Below are positions 8,256 through 17,726 of a DNA stretch of 50,993 bases, one piece after another (the stretch's first letter is position 1; the number at the start of each line of letters is the position of its first letter). Origin of the DNA: Flectobacillus roseus (GTDB lineage: Bacteria; Bacteroidota; Bacteroidia; Cytophagales; Spirosomataceae); assembly GCF_030056665.1 (NCBI RefSeq), contig NZ_JASHIG010000043.1. The stretch is one strand, 5' to 3'. The position numbers and the translations under genes were made by a program. The notes beneath the pieces are model-generated. The model was not told the DNA's origin and did no database searches. It saw nothing but the letters and a program-made list of their open reading frames with translations.

Positions 8256-10742
8256 TCAATTTCCTAAATAAGTCTTTGGTGTGTTTCCAAAGTCTAGGGT
8301 GATTTTTTGTAAAACTACACCTGAGCTAATCATCCAATACTTGATGGTATGTTTTCCTGCTTTTGTAATCGTGTGCTTGGTCGTTTTGATATTGATATTT
8401 TCGGCAGCCCACTGATTCCAAATGCCTTTATCACTGGTTTTATCCTCTTTATTAAGGCTCACAATTTGTGGTGTTTCATCGTCTATCGAAATCGCATATT
8501 GCAGCCCTTCTGGCGTTGCATGGAAATTTAATGTTGGTGAGAAATAAGCCTTTATAGTTGCCTCTCCTGCTTCTGTAGTTTCTATCTCATATTCTACATG
8601 TGGAGAAGTTGCACTCACATTTTGCGATTTGGCTGTTACTGGAAAGGTTGTAATGGCCGAACCTGAACGCCCATGATCAGGCAAAATTTTCCATGTAATC
8701 TGCTGCGAATTAATCAATTTTGTAAAACGATCTGCCTCTAAAGAAATTCCTTTATTTGCCTTCACATTATTCTCTAAAGGTTTTTCTGGCAAAGCCTCAG
8801 AGGGATTGAGGTATTTAACTTCTGGGATTTTTTGTCTTTCAGGCTGTTGCCAATACGTATAGCCAATGTGGGTTTGACTCATCAAATGATTCCATTTACC
8901 CTGATTCAATTGGTGATATTCGTTGGTAATCAATGAATCTTTGGCAAATAATTCTTTTACCTTGTCAGCATATTGATTTGCTTTAATGGATTTTTCTGAA
9001 AAAGCTTTTTTATTTAATGCCACCTGAAAATACATTTCATAAAGGTTTGCACAAGCTTTAATCGGGTGCAAAACCAATTGAAAATAGGCATCTTGATACG
9101 ACTGAGGGAGTTTACTTTTCACCACCTCCGCACGAGCCAATAAATGTTGGTATTCTTTATTGACTTCTGCCCATTCGCCAGTTTCCAATGAATAAGTTTT
9201 ATCATCCAATAATTCTGGCTTGCGACGAGCATTATACTTGGTATATAATCTCAAAAGTTCGGCAATTTCTTGGGCATTTTCCTGACCAAACTGTTGAGTA
9301 GCCCATTTTTTGGCATATTTAGACAAATCATTTTCCTGTATTTTTTCAGGATTCCACGCGTAGTCTAAAAAGAATGAAATAGGATACTCCATTGGTTTGA
9401 GGTCACCTACATTAACAATCCAAATATTTTTGGCTTGATATTCCCAAGCCAAGTGCATTTGTTCCCAAATACGTGGGATAGCATTGGTATTCAACCATTT
9501 GTAATTACGAGGGCCGCCCACATAATCAAAGTGATAATAGATGCCATAGCCGCCTTTTCGGGGTGCATCAGTCAGTTTTGGTAGTTTGCGCAAATTCCCC
9601 CAGTTATCATCACAAAATAGCAATGTCACATCGTCAGGAACTCGCATACCTTTGTCATAATACTCCTGAACTTCTTTATAAATCGCCCAAAGCTGCGGGG
9701 TTTCCTCCGCTGGTTTACCAGTAGCATCGGCAATAATAGTACGCTGATCTGCCACGATTTTTTCCAATAAAGCCGTAGCCGTTTCTCTCGACATCGGTTC
9801 GTCGCCATCCCCACGCATACCGATACTTACAATTTTCTCGTTCCATGCACGTTTCATCCCATCCTTCCAGAATGTTCTTAATTTCTCTGCATTCGCTTCA
9901 TAATTCCACGGTCCCGAACCAAATCTACGCCATTCATCGTGCGCACGCATCAATGGCTCGTGGTGTGAAGTTCCAATTACAATCCCATATTTATCAGCCG
10001 TTTTGATATTTAGAGAGTCATCGGCATAAAAAGCATTTCCCCACATGGCTGTCCAGATATAGTTGGCTTTCAAACGGAGTAAAAGTTCAAATACCTTTTC
10101 ATAAAAACGATGGTTAAATCCTCCAAATTTTTCTTTTGTCCAGCCAGAAAGTGCAGGAGCTTCATCGTTCAAGAAAATACCTCTATATTTTACCTTTGGG
10201 GCATCTGTTTGGATAAATTTTGTATTAAAATACAGTTCTTTTTGCTTCAGTACTGGCACATCTGCCCACCAATTCCAAGGAGAAATACCCATTTGTTTCG
10301 ACAATTCAAAAACAGCGTACGCCACACCACGGCGGTCGTTCCCTGCCAATACTAGTGCGTTCGCTATTCCCTTTTGTGGGTTTTGTATCGTCTGAACTAA
10401 ACTTCCCTCCCATTGTTGGGCAGTAGAATTAGGCTTAAGTAACTTTTGGGCAATAATTGTTTTTAGAAAAGTAGAATTTTCAAAAGTACCAATAACGATA
10501 GCGTTAGTCTTGATGGCTTTAAATTCCGAAACGATTTCAAGTTTTTTTCCTGTAACAGCCTCAATATCTTTTTGTAACAAAGAAGCCGAGGTTTTTACTA
10601 ATTCTGTCTCTGAGTCATCTACATAGATAACCGACTTTGTAAGCGGAAAACCTGATTTTGGCACAAACATATTTTGCGCAAAACTTTGCTTGGTAAAAAC
10701 ACACAAACTTATGCCCAAAAGCCATTTAACAATATTTGACAT
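8256..10742 (-). CDS. Secreted GH115 xylan alpha-1,2-glucuronidase
   Basis: The 828-residue protein starts at the ATG at 10742; an upstream TTG at 10763 in frame is less likely because the signal peptide (MSNIVKWLLGISL, cleavage after FAQ) begins at the ATG. GH115 hallmarks are present: FLNDEAPALSGW, ANYIWTAMWGNAFYADD, GTSHHEPLMRAHDEW, MRGDGDEPM, LFCDDNWGN and the C-terminal beta-rich domain. The family removes glucuronic or 4-O-methylglucuronic acid from xylan, including internal residues. Secretion places this step before import. It heads the minus-strand run with symporter, GH43 and esterase, and it is divergent from the second LacI gene. Confidence 0.9.
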   Translation of the reverse strand: MSNIVKWLLGISLCVFTKQSFAQNMFVPKSGFPLTKSVIYVDDSETELVKTSASLLQKDIEAVTGKKLEIVSEFKAIKTNAIVIGTFENSTFLKTIIAQKLLKPNSTAQQWEGSLVQTIQNPQKGIANALVLAGNDRRGVAYAVFELSKQMGISPWNWWADVPVLKQKELYFNTKFIQTDAPKVKYRGIFLNDEAPALSGWTKEKFGGFNHRFYEKVFELLLRLKANYIWTAMWGNAFYADDSLNIKTADKYGIVIGTSHHEPLMRAHDEWRRFGSGPWNYEANAEKLRTFWKDGMKRAWNEKIVSIGMRGDGDEPMSRETATALLEKIVADQRTIIADATGKPAEETPQLWAIYKEVQEYYDKGMRVPDDVTLLFCDDNWGNLRKLPKLTDAPRKGGYGIYYHFDYVGGPRNYKWLNTNAIPRIWEQMHLAWEYQAKNIWIVNVGDLKPMEYPISFFLDYAWNPEKIQENDLSKYAKKWATQQFGQENAQEIAELLRLYTKYNARRKPELLDDKTYSLETGEWAEVNKEYQHLLARAEVVKSKLPQSYQDAYFQLVLHPIKACANLYEMYFQVALNKKAFSEKSIKANQYADKVKELFAKDSLITNEYHQLNQGKWNHLMSQTHIGYTYWQQPERQKIPEVKYLNPSEALPEKPLENNVKANKGISLEADRFTKLINSQQITWKILPDHGRSGSAITTFPVTAKSQNVSATSPHVEYEIETTEAGEATIKAYFSPTLNFHATPEGLQYAISIDDETPQIVSLNKEDKTSDKGIWNQWAAENINIKTTKHTITKAGKHTIKYWMISSGVVLQKITLDFGNTPKTYLGN

Positions 10743-10752
10743 AATAATTGAT

Positions 10753-10980
10753 TTAAAATTCAAGGTCTTTTAGGATTACAGATTCCGTCGACTTGCGGTC
10801 GGTCACCTCCTGACGAGCATCATAGCAAATGCCATCATCGGACGTTTCGAATCTTTGAAGACGCCAATCTTTATTGTTATCATATCGCTCAGTGGTTCGA
10901 GCAAATGATAAAATAGAAGGCGGCAAACTCAATAGTATGGAGCAAGAGACAGCTCGCAACCAGCATCTTTTCAAAGTCAT
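10753..10980 (-). CDS. Small hypothetical exported protein upstream of GH115
   Basis: A 75-codon frame opens at the ATG at 10980 and ends 10 bases before the GH115 start. The N-terminus (MTLKRCWLRAVSCSILLSLP) looks like a signal peptide; the rest (RYDNNKDWRLQRFETSDDG and onward) is hydrophilic and not recognised. Its base composition is somewhat more GC-rich than the flanks. It could be a small exported protein translationally coupled to GH115, or the remnant 5' end of a larger secreted enzyme whose body was deleted. Coding is uncertain. Confidence 0.35.
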   Translation of the reverse strand: MTLKRCWLRAVSCSILLSLPPSILSFARTTERYDNNKDWRLQRFETSDDGICYDARQEVTDRKSTESVILKDLEF

Positions 10981-11058
10981 AAATCTAAGTTTAGAAAACA
11001 ATTTTTGATAGATTTTGTGAACGCTATTGATAAAAGTCTAAATTTCAACATGGTACAA

Positions 11059-11109
11059 AACCAACGATTGCAAAATTAAATAAAAACCATAAAAATACAA
11101 CCGATTGCA
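11059..11109 (-). promoter_or_regulatory. Predicted GH115 promoter bracketed by two LacI-type sites
   Basis: On the minus strand a GTTG (11101-11098; one mismatch from TTTG) is followed after 19 bases by TAATTTTG (11078-11071), matching TAnnTTTG. A CGATTGCA core overlaps or abuts each box: 11065-11072 at the -7 box and 11102-11109 beside the -33 box. The second forms a near-palindrome TACAACCGATTGCA. The half-site resembles that of the perfect operator at 11476-11489 (CGTTTGCG), which suggests repression by the divergent LacI protein. Confidence 0.5.
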
Positions 11110-11292
11110 TAAATTTTTAAATTTTAACAATAACTTGATTTTTCAGTAAAAAAGTATGAAAATTGAGAATTATTAAAAGAATACTACTATTTATTCCTAC
11201 AAAAACAAAATTGTAAGTGATTTTAATTTGTACTATTCTAATACAACAATATAGATATATTCGGTAAAACTCCGCAAGAATCAAATAACTAA

Positions 11293-11306
11293 TGCAATCG
11301 GATACA
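11293..11306. promoter_or_regulatory. Third LacI-like site in the GH115/lacI intergenic region
   Basis: TGCAATCGGATACA carries the same half-site in inverted orientation; ATGCAATCGG (11292-11301) is the exact reverse complement of 11101-11110. Such a distant auxiliary operator would suit looping by a tetrameric LacI-family repressor. The role is inferred. Confidence 0.35.
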
Positions 11307-11475
11307 TTTTTATATACAACTTTAGGTACACCATTTCAATAAACACATAATCACCTAAATAACAAGTACTTAAGTCAAAATATTAGTTTTAAAAATTAAA
11401 TACCTTTTCTCAAAATTGGGTAGAATGACCTATCCTGAGTCTTCCTTAAACAAAAGATTTTTTTTAGTATTTTTA

Positions 11476-11489
11476 CGCAAACGTTTGCG
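11476..11489. promoter_or_regulatory. Perfect LacI-family operator next to the second lacI start codon
   Basis: CGCAAACGTTTGCG is a perfect 14-bp palindrome with central CG, the form bound by LacI/PurR-type regulators. It ends two bases before the ATG at 11492. Binding would block the start of its own gene, so autoregulation is the natural reading. Confidence 0.75.
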
Positions 11490-11491
11490 AT

Positions 11492-12526
11492 ATGAAGAAC
11501 ACAAAGAAAGAAACAACCATATACGATATTGCCCAAAAATTGAACATTTCGTCGGCGACGGTGAGTCGTGGATTGCAAGATCATCCTGCTATTAAAAAGG
11601 AGACCAGAAAGAAGATTTTGGAGACAGCCATCGAATTGGGATACCGCAGAAATATTATTGCTAGTAATCTTCGCAGACAAAAAACCAATACGATTGGAGT
11701 AATTGTACACGAATTGAATAGCAACTTCATTACCTCAGTTCTGGCAGGGATTGAAAAAATTACAACCGAAGCAGGCTATGATTTGATTATTGCACACTCG
11801 TATGAGAGCTATGAAAAAGAAGTTGCCAACGCCACGAATCTTTTTCACAAACGAGTAGACGGATTAATTGCCTCCTTGGCATTAAACACAACCAACCTCA
11901 ACCATTACAAACAATATCACGACAAGCATATTCCTGTTATCTTTTTTGACCGTGTCGAAGAGCGTTCGGACAGTGCCAAAGTGATTATCGATAATTATAA
12001 ATGTGGTTATCAAGCAACCAAACACCTGATAGAACAAGGTTGTAAGAATATTGTCTTAGTCACCGCCAGCTTATCCCGCAACGTCTACCAACAACGTTAT
12101 AAAGGCTACCGAGATGCACTAGAAGAAGAAGGTTTGACCTTCAACGACAGCAACGTTTTAATTAAAGATTTGAGCGAACAGTGTGGCGTAGAGGCTGCTG
12201 AGTATATTTTACAAATGAATCCACGCCCCGATGGAGCATTTATTACGAATGATTTTTCGGCAGCGGTTTGTATGAAAACGCTAAAAGAAAATGGCATAAA
12301 CATTCCTGAAGACATTGCGATAGTTGGCTTTAATAATGATGCTGTTGGCAAAATCATTGAACCACAACTTACCACAATAGATTACCCCGGCATAGATATG
12401 GGGGAAATTGCAGCCAAAAGTTTGATTGAACAATTGGCTGGAGATACAAAAGTTAACCCTATCAGTACCTTAGTCGTTCGTTCAGAATTAATCGTGAGAG
12501 GTTCATCTCTGAAAGAAAAGAAGTAA
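11492..12526 (+). CDS. LacI-family transcriptional regulator (xylan locus, second)
   Basis: The 344-residue protein has a LacI helix-turn-helix (TIYDIAQKLNISSATVSRGL, residues 9-28), a hinge helix near SNLRRQKT and a periplasmic-binding-like effector domain. The operator CGCAAACGTTTGCG lies directly before its start codon and similar half-sites flank the GH115 promoter, so it probably represses both itself and the GH115 gene run until a xylan-derived sugar binds. It is a paralogue of the LacI protein encoded at 2047-3069, with the same architecture but a different effector domain. A strong terminator follows the gene. Confidence 0.9.
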   Translation: MKNTKKETTIYDIAQKLNISSATVSRGLQDHPAIKKETRKKILETAIELGYRRNIIASNLRRQKTNTIGVIVHELNSNFITSVLAGIEKITTEAGYDLIIAHSYESYEKEVANATNLFHKRVDGLIASLALNTTNLNHYKQYHDKHIPVIFFDRVEERSDSAKVIIDNYKCGYQATKHLIEQGCKNIVLVTASLSRNVYQQRYKGYRDALEEEGLTFNDSNVLIKDLSEQCGVEAAEYILQMNPRPDGAFITNDFSAAVCMKTLKENGINIPEDIAIVGFNNDAVGKIIEPQLTTIDYPGIDMGEIAAKSLIEQLAGDTKVNPISTLVVRSELIVRGSSLKEKK

Positions 12527-12612
12527 TTAACGACTCAAATCTTGACTAACGATATTTCTTGTACCGCCATAGTCACTAGATAGTACCCAGAGATTTTTAT
12601 TTAATGCAAAAA

Positions 12613-12648
12613 AAAAAGCTACACTATATTATAGCAGTAGCTTTTTGC
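12613..12648 (+). terminator. Intrinsic terminator after the second lacI gene
   Basis: AAAAAGCTAC (12613-12622) and GTAGCTTTTT (12637-12646) form a perfect 10-bp stem with a 14-base loop. Because the stem ends in A/T runs on both sides it could also end transcription of the convergent dsbD gene on the other strand. Confidence 0.75.
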
Positions 12649-12800
12649 TTCATCTAACTTAACTAAATTATATCTTTTGCTGGTTATAAAACCAACCATA
12701 AACTACTACTTTATAACAAGAGAAATCATTACAAAACTGGGCAGATGAACAAATAGAACGTTTGCCAATCGCCTTTGCTTATTCCCGACTACCTACCTTC

Positions 12801-14831
12801 TTATCGAGTATGATAAGCTTTTAAACCACTTTCAAGAAAAGATAAAAAGTTGTTTTCGTCATAATTGGCTCCTTGTGGCTTTACCAAAGTCTGTCCTTCG
12901 TTGTCAAGTAAGACATAATAAGGCTGAGAATTGGTATTGAACTGCTTTGCCTGCATTTCGCTCCATTTTTTGCCAATAGTCGTAATTTGTTTTTGGCTGT
13001 AACTAGAAAAAAATTGTTCTGACTTCGCCAATTCGGTTTTGTCATCAACATACAGTTGAATAATCACATAGTCATTTTGTAGACGATTTAGTACAGCAGG
13101 TTTTGACCAAACAGTTGCCTCCATTTTTCGGCAATTGACGCAGGCATGACCCGTAAAATCTATCATAACAGGCTTATGATTGGCTTTTGCGTAGGACATT
13201 CCCTCCTCGTAGTCAAAGAAGGTATCAAGATTGAGTGGTGCATGAAAAATCTCCCCATATTTTCGAACTGGATGTTGACTCGCTTGTGGATTGTTTGAGC
13301 CAATTTTTTGTGTGTACAAATCAAAATCTTGGGTATGTTGTGGAGGTAAAAAAGCGGCAATCGAGTCTAGTGGCGCACCCCACAAACCTGGCATCATATA
13401 TACCGTAAATGCCAGAGAAATAATCGCCAAAAACAAACGTGTAACTGATAAATACGCCACGGGTGAATCGTGAGAAAATTGAATTTTCCCCAAAAGATAA
13501 AGCGTCAATAAAGCAAAAATAGCAATCCAGAGGGTCAAAAATATTTCACGGTCGAACCACTGCCAATGGTAAGCTAAATCCACATTTGACAAAAATTTCA
13601 AGGCTAAGGCTATTTCCAAAAAGCCCAAGACAATTTTGACAGAATTTAACCATCCTCCTGATTTGGGCAAAGCGTTCATCCATGATGGAAACATGGCAAA
13701 CAAAGTAAACGGCAATGCCAATGCCAACGCAAAGCCAAACATTCCAGTGGCTGGTCCTAATAGTTGCCCCATCGTGGCAGCCTGTACCAATAGTGTTCCA
13801 ATGATAGGACCCGTACATGAAAAAGAGACTAGCGCAAGTGTCGTTGCCATAAAGAAAATCCCTAAATATCCGCCTTTATCGGCGCCTTTATCTGAGGCAT
13901 TGAGCCACGATGCTGGTAACATAATTTCGAATGCGCCAAAAAAGGAGGCAGCAAAAACAATCAACATAACAAAAAAGACCAAGTTGAAGATTCCATTGGT
14001 CGAGAGGTCGTTGAGGGCGTCAGCGCCAAAAAATACCGTTATCAATATTCCTAAGGCAACATATATTACAATAATCGACAGACCATAAACCAATGATTTG
14101 GTAATGCCATTTGATTTTGAACTAGCTTGTTTGGTAAAAAAACTTACCGTCATAGGCAGCATCGGAAAAATACAAGGCATCAACAAGGCTGCAAAACCAC
14201 CTAATAAACCAGCCACGAATGTTAACCATAGCGCTTGTTGCTCCTCTTTCGGAGGCAATGTTGTAGAACTGATTTGTGCCTTACTGGCAGTATCTACACT
14301 GGCAATAGGAAGAGTCGCTGTACTAGCTTCTTGAATCATCGTATCCTTCTGGGGAATTGCCACAAGACTGGTTTTTTCTTCTTCCACCTTCACAGGAATC
14401 GAAAACTCCAACTCGTCTGGTGGAAGACACTGTTTATCGTCACATACCATAAACTCCACCGAACCTTTGACGGTTGTCGTTGTACTTTTGACCTTAATCT
14501 TTTGGGAAAACTTCGCCGATTTTTCAAACCATAATAAGTCCATTCCAAAAGTTTGGTCAAAAGCTTTTATGACTTTACTATCCTCCGAAACTCCAGCTAA
14601 CAATTCAAAATCTGTTGAAGGAGTAAGTTTAAACTTTGTTGGCACAGGACCGCCCTCAGCGATATGTTGCGAATAAATATGCCAGTGCTCGTCGATGGCA
14701 GCAGTGAAAGTCAACAGAACCTCCTTGTTAGACAAATTAGTAGCTTTGAATGACCACTTTACAGGCTTTTTGATTTGAGCCTCAGCCACTATCGTTAGAC
14801 AGAGCAGGAATAAGGTGAAGATTTTTTTCAT
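12801..14831 (-). CDS. dsbD: Thiol:disulfide interchange protein DsbD
   Basis: The 676-residue protein has a signal peptide, an N-terminal periplasmic DsbD-alpha domain with a Cys pair (VCDDKQCLPP), eight or so membrane helices with the two redox cysteines of the CcdA-like core (MPCIFPM and SFSCTGP), and a C-terminal thioredoxin domain with C564-VN-C567 (GHACVNCRKME). It passes electrons from cytoplasmic thioredoxin to periplasmic partners. Two TlpA-type thioredoxins lie immediately upstream on the same strand and are plausible acceptors. A 465-base gap separates it from them, so it may have its own promoter. Confidence 0.92.
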   Translation of the reverse strand: MKKIFTLFLLCLTIVAEAQIKKPVKWSFKATNLSNKEVLLTFTAAIDEHWHIYSQHIAEGGPVPTKFKLTPSTDFELLAGVSEDSKVIKAFDQTFGMDLLWFEKSAKFSQKIKVKSTTTTVKGSVEFMVCDDKQCLPPDELEFSIPVKVEEEKTSLVAIPQKDTMIQEASTATLPIASVDTASKAQISSTTLPPKEEQQALWLTFVAGLLGGFAALLMPCIFPMLPMTVSFFTKQASSKSNGITKSLVYGLSIIVIYVALGILITVFFGADALNDLSTNGIFNLVFFVMLIVFAASFFGAFEIMLPASWLNASDKGADKGGYLGIFFMATTLALVSFSCTGPIIGTLLVQAATMGQLLGPATGMFGFALALALPFTLFAMFPSWMNALPKSGGWLNSVKIVLGFLEIALALKFLSNVDLAYHWQWFDREIFLTLWIAIFALLTLYLLGKIQFSHDSPVAYLSVTRLFLAIISLAFTVYMMPGLWGAPLDSIAAFLPPQHTQDFDLYTQKIGSNNPQASQHPVRKYGEIFHAPLNLDTFFDYEEGMSYAKANHKPVMIDFTGHACVNCRKMEATVWSKPAVLNRLQNDYVIIQLYVDDKTELAKSEQFFSSYSQKQITTIGKKWSEMQAKQFNTNSQPYYVLLDNEGQTLVKPQGANYDENNFLSFLESGLKAYHTR

Positions 14832-15014
14832 ATAATTTTAAACGGTTTATTGATGAATAAATTAGTAATTTCTTTGAGATATTCAAGGAGAATACTGAAC
14901 AATAATTCTTGAAACATGGGATATCCAGAATTGAGTGAATGAAGATTGCTTTTAAACGTGATTAGTGCTAGACGAAACACTTTGCATCAAATGCTGATTT
15001 AAACAATACTATAG

Positions 15015-15046
15015 TTTCAAAAAGCAGTGACTCACTGTTTTTGAAA
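15015..15046 (-). terminator. Hairpin between tlpA-like gene and dsbD
   Basis: TTTCAAAAA-G-CAGTGA pairs with TCACTGTTTTTGAAA (15 bp with one bulged G and a one-base loop). It lies downstream of the tlpA-like gene on the minus strand, where it may end the SusC/SusD/TlpA transcript; the T-run is weak. Nothing else was recognised in the gap 14832-15296. Confidence 0.45.
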
Positions 15047-15296
15047 AATATTTGACTGAAAAATAGACAGAAAGCCTAAACTACATTTCAGGGGAGATTA
15101 ATTGAGGGTTGTTAGTTTAAAAACCGTAGCAACAGGACAATGAATAAACTTCTCAAATGTGTTATTCATCTGATTTTAGAGGATTTATTGTCAGGATTGT
15201 CCAATCAAGCACCTGCTGCGTACGGTTTGAGGAAAAGGATAAAGCATTGCACATAAATCCTAAACTCATGACTTACAACACTTTACCTTTTTTCAT

Positions 15297-16421
15297 TTAC
15301 TCTTTAACTAACTCTGCCAGTTTTTTCTCCAAATCTTCGCCGCGGAGGTTTTTGGCAATGATTTTACCATTTTTGTCTAACAAAAAATTCATCGGAACTG
15401 CTGCAACCGCATACAATTTAGCTGCCTCATTTTGCCAACCTTTTAGGTCAGAAACATGAATCCAAGTTAGTTTATCAGCCTCAATTGCTTTCATCCAATT
15501 AGCCTTTTTATCGTCCAATGATACCCCTACGATTTCAAAATTTTTATCACGGTATTGGTTATACGCCTTAACCACATTGGGGTTCTCTTTGCGGCAAGGT
15601 CCACACCAACTTGCCCAGAAATCTACCAGCACATATTTACCTTTTAGTGATGTCAAATTAAACGCTTTCCCAGAAGAATCTGCCATGGTAAACACAGGTG
15701 CCATACGACCCACATCTACTTTTGCAGCTTTGTCTAAAAAGGTTTTTACTTTTTGTCCGAAATAAGAATCCTTTGCATTTTTTGCCAAATAGCTAAAATA
15801 CTCTTTTGCTTTTTCCTCAGAACCTGGTCTTGTAAAATAACTGTAAATTATAAATGGACTAATCAACGAAGTAGGGCGAGTAGAAATAAATTGCTTACAA
15901 ACGCTTTCTGCATAACTTTCACCCTGACGAAACAGCTTACTTGCTTTTTCACGAATTGCCACACTATCAGGCATTTTAGTTTGTCTAGTTTCCCAAAACA
16001 TTTTATCAGCCTTACCCATTAATGCATGAGCGCCTTCCATTTGTTTACGGTGAATCATCCAATCTTCATGAATTTTTGATCCTTTTACCGTGGCTTTACT
16101 AATAGAGTCTTTTTGGGCAACAACCGTAATCTTTCCACTTTGAACAAAAATTCGAGCACTCTCTTTTTTAGGAACTAGATATAGATTGTAAATCGCAGGG
16201 TGTTTGATTTCTCCTTGAAATTGAAAAGTACCATCAGTGCTGACTAAGGAATCTATATCAAAGCCTTTCCCATTGTAAGTAGACAAATACACTTTCTCAT
16301 TTTTAAGGCCTGAGATTTTGCCAGAAATATAGTATTTATCAGTTGTAATGGCTTTTTTTTGCGCAAAAAGCCCTGAGACAGCGAGCATGCCAATGCCCAT
16401 TGTCAATAGTATTTTTTTCAT
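15297..16421 (-). CDS. DUF4369-TlpA family periplasmic thioredoxin (first of two)
   Basis: The 374-residue protein has a signal peptide (cleavage near FAQ, residue 21), an N-terminal DUF4369 beta-sandwich (YISGKISGLKNEKVYLSTYN onward), a helical middle and a C-terminal TlpA/AhpC-TSA thioredoxin fold with the active site W272-CGPC (FWASWCGPCRKENPN). The conserved cis-Pro region is AAVPMNFLLDKNG. Such proteins reduce periplasmic disulfides and in Bacteroidota often accompany SusC/SusD pairs. It is a paralogue of its upstream neighbour and could receive electrons from DsbD encoded just downstream. The natural target is unknown. Confidence 0.85.
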   Translation of the reverse strand: MKKILLTMGIGMLAVSGLFAQKKAITTDKYYISGKISGLKNEKVYLSTYNGKGFDIDSLVSTDGTFQFQGEIKHPAIYNLYLVPKKESARIFVQSGKITVVAQKDSISKATVKGSKIHEDWMIHRKQMEGAHALMGKADKMFWETRQTKMPDSVAIREKASKLFRQGESYAESVCKQFISTRPTSLISPFIIYSYFTRPGSEEKAKEYFSYLAKNAKDSYFGQKVKTFLDKAAKVDVGRMAPVFTMADSSGKAFNLTSLKGKYVLVDFWASWCGPCRKENPNVVKAYNQYRDKNFEIVGVSLDDKKANWMKAIEADKLTWIHVSDLKGWQNEAAKLYAVAAVPMNFLLDKNGKIIAKNLRGEDLEKKLAELVKE

Positions 16422-16493
16422 AAAAGAACTGTTTAAACTTTGAAAATGATGAATTATGAGTCAGGAGTGTACGAAGGATTTAAAACAATTTCA

Positions 16494-16565
16494 GATTTGG
16501 GATTTCTGATTTCGGAAATATAGAAGCTTACGATTCCGAAATCCAAAATCCGATATCCGAAATAA
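16494..16565. repeat. Inverted-repeat element, TTTCGGATAT family (copy A)
   Basis: GATTTGGGATTTCTGATTTC (from 16494) opposes CCGAAATCCAAAATCCGATA (from 16536). Outer flanks CAGGAGTG (16462-16469) and CACTCCTG (16576-16583) extend the symmetry. It fills the gap between the two TlpA-like genes. Related copies are at 17841, 25641, 32738 and 36816. Confidence 0.6.
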
Positions 16566-16616
16566 ACTGTTTCAGCACTCCTGCCTATTAGTATTGCCCC
16601 AACTTCATAATTTTAT

Positions 16617-17726
16617 CTATTTAATAAAATGTTCTAATGCTATTTTGAGCTCCTCGCCTCTCAAGTTTTTGGCGATAATTTTGCCCGTTTTATCTAACAA
16701 AAAATTAGTAGGAATCGAAGAAATTAAGTAGCGTTTGGCCACCTCTCCTTCCATTCCATTCCCGTCGCAAACCTGTTTCCATTGGAGCGAATCCGTCTCA
16801 ATGGCCTTTATCCAACTCTTTGTATTATCGTCAATCGAAACGCCTATTATCTCAAAATCTTTTTCTTTGAACTGTTGATATACCCGCACTAAATTGGGAT
16901 TTTCTTGGCGACAAGGTCCGCACCAACTAGCCCAAAAGTCAATGAGAACAAACTTACCTTGCATTGATGATAATTGGAAGGGATTTCCCACTACATCCTT
17001 TATCGTAAATGCAGGAGCGATTTTACCAACACTAACTTTTTCATTTTCGGACAAATAAGATTGAATCTTTTTTCCATAAAATGATTTCTTTACAACATCA
17101 GTCAAAACCTCAAAACTTTCACGTGCTTTGGCTTCATTATTTGCCTGTATGAACCTAGATTTGATGACCATCGCACTTACGATCGAATTGGGATGAGATT
17201 TTACAAATTCGGTGGTCACGCTATCATAAAAAGATTCTACTTTGGTAAAAATGCCATATATCTTTCTTTGCTTTTCGGTGGATGTCAGCGTATTATCTGA
17301 CTCCACTGCGCTGACTCCTTTGGCAAATTTTCGTCCCAGTTTTATCTGTTCTTGAAAAATATCCATGTCATCATTGGCACTTGAACCTTGTATTTGAGCA
17401 TGTTCCAAATCGCCTGCATTCGCCTTTACCAGTATATTCCCCGCCTGTACTACTATTTTTCGTTCGTCAGTCATGGGGCTGAGATATAGGGTAACAGTTT
17501 GAGGATATGCCATTTTTCCTTGAAATCGAAAAACGCCATCTTTTGAAAAAACAGAATCAATTATTTCCTTTTCTTGGAAATAGCTTTTCAAAAAGACTCT
17601 CCGATTTTTAAGACCTTCAATTTTACCACTTATCTGATACCTTTGGCTTTGTTCATGTTGTTTCTGTCCCAACACACTTGAACTCATCAAAAGCAACCAC
17701 AGCAAAGCATTTCCAATTTTTTTCAT
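16617..17726 (-). CDS. DUF4369-TlpA family periplasmic thioredoxin (second of two)
   Basis: The 369-residue protein has the same build as its downstream paralogue: a signal peptide (cleavage near GQK, residue 21), a DUF4369 domain (YQISGKIEGLKNRRVFLKSY), a helical linker and a TlpA thioredoxin domain with WCGPC (FWASWCGPCRQENPNLV) and cis-Pro ISSIPTNFLLDKTG. The pair appears to have arisen by duplication and then diverged. It directly follows susD on the minus strand, separated only by a repeat element, so co-transcription with the SusC/SusD pair is likely. The substrate is unknown. Confidence 0.85.
   Translation of the reverse strand: MKKIGNALLWLLLMSSSVLGQKQHEQSQRYQISGKIEGLKNRRVFLKSYFQEKEIIDSVFSKDGVFRFQGKMAYPQTVTLYLSPMTDERKIVVQAGNILVKANAGDLEHAQIQGSSANDDMDIFQEQIKLGRKFAKGVSAVESDNTLTSTEKQRKIYGIFTKVESFYDSVTTEFVKSHPNSIVSAMVIKSRFIQANNEAKARESFEVLTDVVKKSFYGKKIQSYLSENEKVSVGKIAPAFTIKDVVGNPFQLSSMQGKFVLIDFWASWCGPCRQENPNLVRVYQQFKEKDFEIIGVSIDDNTKSWIKAIETDSLQWKQVCDGNGMEGEVAKRYLISSIPTNFLLDKTGKIIAKNLRGEELKIALEHFIK

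Noticed and set aside
13636..14088. 150-codon plus-strand frame inside dsbD
   Set aside because: It is fully antisense to the conserved membrane core of dsbD and its composition reflects the opposite strand.
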